This document shows positions 58,060-64,000 of a stretch of DNA of 64,000 nucleotides, piece by piece. The position numbers and the translations under genes were made by a program. The notes under the pieces were generated by a model. The model made no database searches, was not told where the DNA came from, and worked only from the letters and a program-made list of their open reading frames with translations. The DNA is from Methylobacterium tardum. Lineage in GTDB: Bacteria; Pseudomonadota; Alphaproteobacteria; Rhizobiales; Beijerinckiaceae. The first letter of the stretch is position 1. The number at the start of each line of letters is the position of its first letter. The stretch is taken from NCBI RefSeq assembly GCF_023546765.1, contig NZ_CP097484.1:5824001-5888000 (forward strand), written 5' to 3'.

Positions 58060-59277
58060 TTACAGTCCGGCGTACATCCGACCGGGGTTGAGCAATCCGG
58101 CCGGATCGTGCGCCGCCTTGATGCCGGCGGTGAGCCGCATCAGCGGCTCGGCCAGCGGCTGGAACACCGGAACGGCGGCGCGCACGGCGTCGGGGGCGCG
58201 CACCAGCGTGGCGTGGCCGCCCTGGGCCTGCACCGCCCGGCGCACTGTCGCGGCGCCGGCATCGCCTTCGGAGCCGGTGGCGAGCCAGATCAGGCCGCCG
58301 CCCCAGTCGAAGAACCAGCGGGCGTCGCGCTCCGCCGCGATTGCCGCCGCCAGGGCCGGCCCGTGGGTCGGCGCGGTGGAGATCCGCCAGAGCGCCGCCT
58401 CGCGCGGCTCGGCCAGCGGCGCGGCATCGCGCACCGACCGCCAGAGGGCGGCGCCGGCCTCGCCGTCCAGGATCTCCGCCGATCCGTAGCGCTTCAGCAG
58501 GCGGCGCAACTCGCCCGTCCGGTAGTCGATGGAGTCCGAGAAGCCTTCGAGACGCATCAAGGTTCGCGCCTGCGGGGCACCTATCCCCGTCGGCAGGTGG
58601 GCCGCGCCGGTCAGCTCGAACGGAGAGCCCAGGGCCTCCGACAGGGCCGCGATCCCGCGCGCGTCGTCGAGACCCGGGAAGATCAGCGTGGCGACGCGCT
58701 CGCAGGACGGCAGCACCTTGAAGGTCACCTCGGTGAGGAGCCCGAGCGTGCCGTGGGCGCCGGCCATCAGCTTCACCAAGTCGAGGCCGGTGACGTTCTT
58801 CATCACCCGGCCGCCCGACTTGATCGCCTCGCCCCGCCCGTTGACGAAGCGCACGCCGATCAGGCTGTCGCGGGCCGCCCCGGCATTGATCCGTCGCGGG
58901 CCGGCATTGTTGATCGCCGCCACCGCCCCGAAGGTCGGTTCGCCGGTGGTGCCGTAGAGGCCGCGCAGGTCCATCGGCTCGAAGGGCAGCATCTGACCCT
59001 GGGAGGCGAGCAGGTCCTCGACCTCGGCGAGGGGCGTCCCGGCCCGGGCGGCCACCACCATCTCGGCGGGCTCGTAGAGCGTGACGCCGGTGAGCGCCTT
59101 CGCCGAGAGCGTCGCGCTGTCCTGCGCGGGCCGGCCGAGACCTGCGGCGGTCCCGCCGCCGGCCAGCCGCAGGCGCTCGCCGCGCCCGGCGGCTGCCCGC
59201 ACGATCTCCCCGGCCTCCGCCTCGGTGCCGGGCTCGTAGACGCCCATCGTTTCCGCCCCGGTCTTGTTTGTAGCCAT
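58060..59277 (-). CDS. glcE: Glycolate oxidase FAD-binding subunit GlcE
   Basis: 405 aa. FAD-binding PCMH-type domain in the first 180 residues (LRLAGGGTAAGLGRP, YGTTGEPTFGAVAAINNAGPRRINAGAARDSLIGVRFVNGRGEAIKSGGRVMKNVTGLDLVKL). The C-terminal region ends in HDPAGLLNPGRMYAGL, as is usual. Works with GlcD and GlcF to oxidise glycolate to glyoxylate. An alternative start MGVYEPG lies 10 codons in. Confidence 0.94.
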   Translation of the reverse strand: MATNKTGAETMGVYEPGTEAEAGEIVRAAAGRGERLRLAGGGTAAGLGRPAQDSATLSAKALTGVTLYEPAEMVVAARAGTPLAEVEDLLASQGQMLPFEPMDLRGLYGTTGEPTFGAVAAINNAGPRRINAGAARDSLIGVRFVNGRGEAIKSGGRVMKNVTGLDLVKLMAGAHGTLGLLTEVTFKVLPSCERVATLIFPGLDDARGIAALSEALGSPFELTGAAHLPTGIGAPQARTLMRLEGFSDSIDYRTGELRRLLKRYGSAEILDGEAGAALWRSVRDAAPLAEPREAALWRISTAPTHGPALAAAIAAERDARWFFDWGGGLIWLATGSEGDAGAATVRRAVQAQGGHATLVRAPDAVRAAVPVFQPLAEPLMRLTAGIKAAHDPAGLLNPGRMYAGL

Positions 59278-59378
59278 TCCAGGACGGGTGTCGCCGGAAC
59301 GGGCGGCGGATTCAAGCGGCGGTTGAGTCGCGGGGTTTCAGGGCCCGAGTTTCCACCGCGCGGCGGCGGATGCGCGCC

Positions 59379-60229
59379 TCACCCGGCCGGGCTCGCGGCG
59401 GCCTCCGGCAGCGTGAAGGTCGCGTAGGCGGGCCGCGCCAGCGTCGCGGGGTGCCCGCCCGCGCGCGGGTCTCGCCGGCGCCGAGGGCGTCGACCAGCCG
59501 GTCGAGCCGGACCAGGGCAAGGCCGTGGCCGCCGGCGGAACTGCCGGTGGTGCCCAGAACCTTGCCGCCGGCCGTAATTTCCGTGCCGGGCGCGGGCGCG
59601 CCGTCCGGGTAGGCGGCCGCCAGGATGCGGGTCCGAGCGGTGCCCCGGTGCTGCATCCGCGAGACCACCTCCTGGCCGACATAGCAGCCCTTCTTGAAGT
59701 CGATCCCGCCGAGCTGGTCCATCAGCGCCTCGTGCGGGAACGCGTCGCCGAAGGCGTAGTCGCGCCCGCCCTCCGGGATGCCCAGCGCGATCCGGTGCGC
59801 GTGGTAATCGGCCTCCGCGGCGTCGGCCGAGAAGGCGCCCTCGGCCGCGTAGAGCCGGGCTCCGAGATCGGCGTGGCGGGAATCGGCGACCGCCTCGGCG
59901 GCGGCCGGCGCGGGCCCGTCCCAGGCGGCGGCCACCGCCACGGTCGGGTCGGCGGCGATCGCGACCTGGGCGCGCAGCCTGTAGAGCGACAGCCGCTTGG
60001 CGAGATCGGCCGCCCGGTCCGCCTGCACGTCGAACCGGAACCCGTCCGGCAGCCGCGACACGAGGAAGTCGAACAGGATCTTGCCCTGGGGCGTCAGCAG
60101 GGCGCCGAGGCGCGCCTCCCCGTCCTGCAGCGTCTCGACATTGCAGGTCAGCACGCCCTGAAGGAGCGCGGCGGCGTCCGGGCCGGTGACGGCGACGAGG
60201 GCGCGGTCCGGCAGCAGGGCGACGGGCAT
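59379..60229 (-). CDS. YgfZ/GcvT-like folate-binding protein (C-terminal frame altered by one missing base)
   Basis: About 283 aa if repaired. The YgfZ signature KGCYVGQEVVSRMQHRGTARTRIL is intact. The protein aids Fe-S cluster enzyme maturation, probably with tetrahydrofolate. As written, the frame drifts after DALGAGETRARAG and runs to 59312. In the alternative frame the sequence continues HPATLARPAYATFTLPEAAASPAG and stops at 59379, a normal YgfZ ending. One extra base in the G/C run around 59452-59465 reconciles them. Confidence 0.85.
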
Positions 60230-60333
60230 GGCAGGCTGATCCTCACAGGACGGGAGCGGTCCGGCGTGCCGGACCGCGGAAGCGGGAGGTAGTCGCTGCC
60301 CGCCCGCGCCTCAACCGTCCGCGATCCCGGCCC

Positions 60334-60588
60334 TCAGTGCTGGAGGGTCGTGGTGAAGGCGCCGCCGCGGATGCGCTCCGGAAATCCTTCCGCGTAACGG
60401 GCCGTGGCTTCCTCACCGTAGGTCATGACCAGTTCCTGGAAGGCGGCGAACAGGGCGGCCTGAGCCATACAGTCGCCGTCGAGCCCGTCGAGGCAGCCTT
60501 CCGCGAACGCTTCCGAGACGTAACTCAGCGCGACACGTTTCTCCTCGACATCGACCTCGAGAGGAGCGGTGTGAGAGATATGCTGCAT
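60334..60588 (-). CDS. Conserved hypothetical protein (84 aa)
   Basis: Start at ATG 60586-60588. Acidic, helical and cysteine-containing (CLDGLDGDCMAQAALFAAFQELVMTYG). No family recognised. It lies between the TIGR02301 gene and the YgfZ-like gene, same strand, with separate spacing. No signal peptide. Confidence 0.6.
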   Translation of the reverse strand: MQHISHTAPLEVDVEEKRVALSYVSEAFAEGCLDGLDGDCMAQAALFAAFQELVMTYGEEATARYAEGFPERIRGGAFTTTLQH

Positions 60589-60747
60589 GGCCCGATACTT
60601 CCATTGCGCCGGGCACAAGACCCGGCGGACACAACGGATGATAAGCAGGTCCCTGCGGCTCGGCCAGCCGGGAATTTCGAATCGGTTAACGCGAGGGCTC
60701 AAATCCGACGCTTCGCCGGCATCCCTGAGCAGTGTGTTGCGCCTGCA

Positions 60748-61206
60748 TCACCCCCCGAAACGGCCTGCCAGCGCGTGCGACAGCCGGTCGCCCTCGGCGA
60801 CGTAGCGGGCGGCCGCCTCGTGGGCCGCCGGCGTGCAGACCCGGTAGGTCAGCGCGTAGCCGCGATAGCCGCGGTTGTAGGCGCCGGCCAGACGGTCGCG
60901 GCGGGCGGGGGTCACGCCCTCGGAGTCGATCAGCGCCTTCATGCGGGCCGGCCAGTCCGCGGCATCCGGCGCGCTGCAGAGGCCGCGCAGGAAGGCCAGC
61001 GCCCCGATAATCTCGGACATGCGCATCAGGTCGCGGTCGTAGGGGGCCGGGGTATCGGCGGGGGCATTCGTTTCCTTGGGCGCGTCCTTGGCGTCCTTGG
61101 AGGCGGACGCCGCCGGGCGGCCGGAGCGCTGCTGCGCCAGAGCCGGCGCGGCGGCTTGGGCGGCGAGCGCCGCCAGCAGGCACAGGATCGTCGCGGCGCG
61201 CCTCAC
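60748..61206 (-). CDS. TIGR02301 family secreted protein
   Basis: 152 aa with a signal peptide ([19 protein letters not shown]). The conserved part [73 protein letters not shown] matches TIGR02301, which is restricted mainly to rhizobia and relatives. Two cysteines could form a disulfide. GTG start overlaps the NUDIX stop (GTGA), showing coupling. Function unknown. Confidence 0.87.
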   Translation of the reverse strand: MRRAATILCLLAALAAQAAAPALAQQRSGRPAASASKDAKDAPKETNAPADTPAPYDRDLMRMSEIIGALAFLRGLCSAPDAADWPARMKALIDSEGVTPARRDRLAGAYNRGYRGYALTYRVCTPAAHEAAARYVAEGDRLSHALAGRFGG

Positions 61207-61688
61207 GCCGTCGCCTCCCCGCCGCGGGCCGGATTGCGGTCCCGAACCCGCGCGAACGCCTCCTGCAGGGTCTCGACCAGACCCGGCGTCGTCGGCAGGG
61301 TGGCGACCTCGGCGAGCGTCGCCCACCGGGTGCCGAGGGCCTCGGGTCCGGCCACCGGCTCGCCGCCGCGCCACAGGGCGGCGTGCGGGTGCACGACGTA
61401 ATGGTGCCGGGCGCGGCCGGCCTCGTCCCGGACGATGATCTCGGTCGGCGAGAGCACGCCGACCACCTCGGCGGTCAGACCGACTTCCTCGGACAACTCG
61501 CGCAGGGCCGCCTCGGCCAGCGCCTCGCCCGCTTCCACGAGGCCGCCCGGCAGCGTCCAGACGCCGCGCATCGGCTCGTTGGCGCGGGCCGCCAGCAGGA
61601 CACGCTCGTCCCGGATCACCGCGATCGATGCGCCCACGAAGGGCCGCGCCGGGAACAGGCGGTTGTCGGCCTGGGCATCCGCCGTCAT
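61203..61688 (-). CDS. NUDIX hydrolase
   Basis: 161 aa. The NUDIX box [24 protein letters not shown] is complete (GX5EX7REUXEEXGU). It probably hydrolyses a nucleoside-diphosphate-linked substrate; ADP-ribose pyrophosphatase or mutT-like specificity cannot be told. Start ATG 61686-61688, directly coupled to the stop of the upstream secreted protein (if that gene's frame is repaired) and to TIGR02301 downstream. Confidence 0.92.
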   Translation of the reverse strand: MTADAQADNRLFPARPFVGASIAVIRDERVLLAARANEPMRGVWTLPGGLVEAGEALAEAALRELSEEVGLTAEVVGVLSPTEIIVRDEAGRARHHYVVHPHAALWRGGEPVAGPEALGTRWATLAEVATLPTTPGLVETLQEAFARVRDRNPARGGEATA

Positions 61689-62802
61689 GGTTTTCCCCAT
61701 CGGGCGCGACGACCGCCACCCGGCCATCGGCGAGGCCGACCAGCAGCCGCGCCGCCGCGCCTTCGCCCAGGACCACGATGCCGGTCTCGGCCGGAGCCGG
61801 GAGCGGCACGCGCAGGCGCTCGTGCAGAGCCCCCTTCGCGGAGACCAGGGCGATCTCGGCGCGGCCCGCCACGGGCAGCACCAGCTCGGGCGCGCCGCCG
61901 GCCGGAGCCGTGACGGCCAGATCGGAATCGCCGGCCCCGGCCGCGTAGCCCTCGGCCGTGCCGGCGGCCTCGATCCGGTCGGGATGCAGCGTCCAGAGCT
62001 GGAGCCGGCCGCCGGCGCTGACCGTCGCGGCCTGGACGGCGCCGGACCCGGAGAAGTCGGCGATGCCGGCAATCTTCAGGGGCGGCCCGGGCTGCGGCGG
62101 CGTGCGTGCCGCGACCGTCCAGGCCGCACCCGGATCGCCGGCCGGGCGCTCGATCAGCGCGAGCCCGCCGGTCTCCGCGCCCGGGCGCGTGGAGGCCAGC
62201 AGCGCCGGACGATCCCCGAGACGGAGCAGGCGCGGCCGCAGGGGCGCGAACACCGCGTCGGCCCCGGCCGGAACCGTCACGGTCGCCACCGGCACGGGCT
62301 TGGGATCGGTGCTGACCGCCATCGGCTGGCGCTCGCGGATGGTCAGGACGGCCGCCGCGGCGCTGCCGTCCGGGGCGCGGGTGCGCCCGGTGAGATAGGC
62401 GCTCAACGGGCCGGACAGCGCCCGGCGCGAGCCCGGCACGGCTCCGCGCGGCGTCTCCGCGGCGGTTAGTCCCTCGACCGCCTCACGGCCGATCGGGCGG
62501 ACGCTCACGGTTCCCTCGGAGAGCGACAGCACGGCACCGCCGTCGTCGCCCCAGACCACGGTGATCGGCGCGCTCTCCTCGTCGCCGGCCTGCTGGCTCA
62601 CCTTCGCGCCGGCGATCGGCAGCAGCCCGGAGGTCGCCACCGAGACGGCGGCCTCGCTGCGGGGGCCGCGCAGGGCCCGGACCTTGAAGGGCAGGTCGAG
62701 GATCCGGATCCCGGGCTCCGCCCGCGCGGCGGCCAGGGGCACGCCGCACAGGAGCAGGCCGAGGAGGAGCGCCCGGCGCACGGGGGCCGGGCCGTGACCC
62801 AC
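61685..62802 (-). CDS. Secreted protein, beta-rich, frame apparently one base short at its end
   Basis: About 372 aa if repaired. GTG start near 62802, then a signal peptide ([20 protein letters not shown]). The mature part has regular beta-strand repeats ([68 protein letters not shown]) suggesting a beta-propeller-like fold. As written, the frame reads on through the NUDIX gene in the wrong frame. Adding one base in the CCCC/TTTT run at 61691-61698 gives a natural end PDGGKP, with its TGA overlapping the NUDIX ATG. No known family. Confidence 0.7.
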
Positions 62803-62834
62803 GGCGTTCGTGCCCGAGGGGGCAGGCGTTCTGG

Positions 62835-63590
62835 TCAAACGTGCTGGCCGCCGTTGATGTGGAGTTCGGCCCCGTTCACGTAGGACGAGGCCTCGGTGCA
62901 CAGGAAGTAGATCGCCTTGGCGACCTCGTCCGGGGTGCCGAGCCGGCGCTGCGGGATCTGCTCGGCGAGCTTCTCGGTGCCGGGCGACAGGATCGACGTG
63001 TCGATCTCGCCCGGCGAGATCGCGTTGACCCGCACGCCCAGCGGCCCGAAATCGGCGGCCATCTCGCGGGTCAGGCCGGCCAGCGCCGCCTTCGAGGTGC
63101 CGTAGGCCGCCCCCGCGAAGGGGTGGACGCGCGAGCCCGCGATCGAGGTCACGTTGACGATCGAGCCCTTGGCGCGGGCGAGCTCGTCGCGCAGGCCGCG
63201 GGCCAGCAGGATCGTGGCGAAGAGGTTGACCTGGAACACCCGCTGCCACGCGTCGAACTCGGTCGCCAGGGCGCCGAGGCGCTCGCCGTCCGGCCCCTTC
63301 GGCGAGATGCCGGCATTGTTGACCAGCGCGTGTAGCACGCCGCCCTCGGCGGCGAGCCGGCCGCGGACCTCCTCGACGGCGCGGACCGTGTCCTGCGCGT
63401 CCGAGAGATCGACCTGGAGATGGTCCTCGGGACCCATCTCCCAGGGGCAGTTCTCCGGAAAGGCGTGGCGCGAGCAGGTGATCACGCGCCAGCCCGCGGC
63501 CGAGAACCGCTTGACGGTGGCGTGGCCGATGCCCCGGCTCGCACCCGTGAGCAGCATGATGCGCCGGCGTTCGTTGACGGGGAGGGCCAA
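62835..63590 (-). CDS. Short-chain dehydrogenase/reductase (SDR)
   Basis: 251 aa. Nucleotide-binding TGASRGIGHA, NNAG motif (LVNNAGISPKG), catalytic S in VNVTSIAGS and Y-x3-K in AYGTSK. Oxidoreductase for an alcohol/ketone, substrate unknown. The start is probably TTG 63590, or else ATG at 63557 (MLLTGASRG). First gene of the operon that continues into the secreted protein, NUDIX and TIGR02301 genes. Confidence 0.9.
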   Translation of the reverse strand: MALPVNERRRIMLLTGASRGIGHATVKRFSAAGWRVITCSRHAFPENCPWEMGPEDHLQVDLSDAQDTVRAVEEVRGRLAAEGGVLHALVNNAGISPKGPDGERLGALATEFDAWQRVFQVNLFATILLARGLRDELARAKGSIVNVTSIAGSRVHPFAGAAYGTSKAALAGLTREMAADFGPLGVRVNAISPGEIDTSILSPGTEKLAEQIPQRRLGTPDEVAKAIYFLCTEASSYVNGAELHINGGQHV

Positions 63591-63737
63591 AGCCGTAAGC
63601 CTCGCTGGCGTTCTAAAGGATCGCAGCCCGGTCCGGGCGCGCGGGTCGTGCCGCTGAGCCTGAACGGTCTAGGCGCACGGGGACCGGAAATCCAGAGCAC
63701 GCCGCGTGCCGGGCACGATGCAGGGGAGGGGAAACGC

Positions 63738-64000
63738 ATGGCCAGCGACAAGACCAGCGCGGAGCGCATGCCGGCGATCCCGGCCGACCGCCTCACGGAG
63801 GCGCAGGCCGCCGCCGCGGCGGTGTTCGAGGCCGAGCGCGGCGTTCCGGTCTTCGGGCCGTTCGTGCCGCTGCTGCGCAGCCCCGAGCTGATGCTCTGCG
63901 CGAGCCGGATGGGGCTCTACCTGCGCTACGGCAGCGTCCTGCCGCTGCGCATCAGCGAGTTCGCGATCCTGATCGTGGCCCGGGAGTGGAGCCAGCCGGT
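63738..64000 (+). CDS. Carboxymuconolactone decarboxylase family protein (partial, runs off the window)
   Basis: Only the first 87 codons are present. RLTEAQAAAAAVFEAERGVPVFGPFVPLLRSPELM followed by RISEFAILIVAREWSQ is the pattern of the AhpD/carboxymuconolactone decarboxylase family (a peroxidase-like or decarboxylase fold). The catalytic cysteines would lie beyond the end. Divergent from the SDR gene. GGGGAGGGGAAACGC precedes the ATG. Confidence 0.8.
   Translation, partial: MASDKTSAERMPAIPADRLTEAQAAAAAVFEAERGVPVFGPFVPLLRSPELMLCASRMGLYLRYGSVLPLRISEFAILIVAREWSQP

Noticed and set aside
60748..63249. One very long open frame of 833 codons on the minus strand
   Set aside because: It joins the real secreted-protein frame to shadow frames of the SDR and NUDIX genes; the TIGR02301 gene is its true tail. 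Its length follows from high GC and one missing base.

Overview
The window is about 70% GC, with tightly packed, often overlapping operons. Its gene content is alphaproteobacterial: a MucR-type regulator, TIGR02301, DUF2934, DUF3606, a large acidic RNase E and YidD. It most resembles a Methylobacterium-like member of the Hyphomicrobiales; this is a judgement from gene content and style, not a database match. It looks like chromosome rather than a mobile island: no transposase, integrase, phage gene, tRNA or CRISPR array was seen. Two parS-like 16-mers (4908-4923 with one mismatch, 41655-41670 perfect) suggest the origin-proximal ParB-bound domain.

Layout. 0-5 kb: a soluble double-PAS chemoreceptor, a zinc alcohol dehydrogenase and an Old Yellow Enzyme reductase. 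5-9.2 kb: a four-gene minus-strand cassette (GT1 glycosyltransferase, ferredoxin, ferredoxin reductase, cytochrome P450) that looks like a self-contained oxidise-and-glycosylate module of unknown product. 9.4-11.5 kb: lemA with two TPM-domain genes. 12-18 kb: LysR regulator, family III CoA-transferase, HMG-CoA-lyase-like enzyme, MFS permease and AraC regulator, probably catabolism of a branched dicarboxylate. 18-21 kb: MucR homologue and PiT phosphate transporter.

21-34.3 kb: the main system, a nearly complete C-P lyase pathway for phosphonates. It has a DUF1045 2H-phosphoesterase-like protein, a phn acyltransferase, phnC, phnD, phnE1, phnE2, a divergent phnF repressor with a candidate operator, then phnGHIJKLMN. 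No phnP or phnO is present; the DUF1045 protein is a candidate replacement for PhnP.

34-42 kb: a TAXI-type binding protein, a secreted protein, aquaporin, patatin, hisI, folE, an Fe-S scaffold-like protein and yidD. 42-46.4 kb: pdxA2, DUF1537 kinase, FadR-type regulator and KdgT permease, a probable four-carbon acid-sugar (threonate/erythronate) pathway. 46-52 kb: small DUF proteins, HxlR regulator with two VOC proteins and a RibD-like reductase, then purine-catabolism genes (a Tat-exported HIU hydrolase, a cytoplasmic HIU hydrolase and OHCU decarboxylase). 52-64 kb: a soluble chemoreceptor, RNase E, glcF, glcE, a YgfZ-like protein, an operon of SDR, secreted protein, NUDIX and TIGR02301, and the start of a carboxymuconolactone-decarboxylase-family gene.

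Two sequence-wide patterns stand out. First, five genes (ferredoxin reductase, phnL, rne, YgfZ-like, and the secreted protein before NUDIX) each appear to lack exactly one base in a short G/C-rich run; this fits systematic undercalling in the consensus better than five independent mutations. Second, one family of intergenic palindromic repeats occurs six times, plus one copy of an unrelated palindrome.
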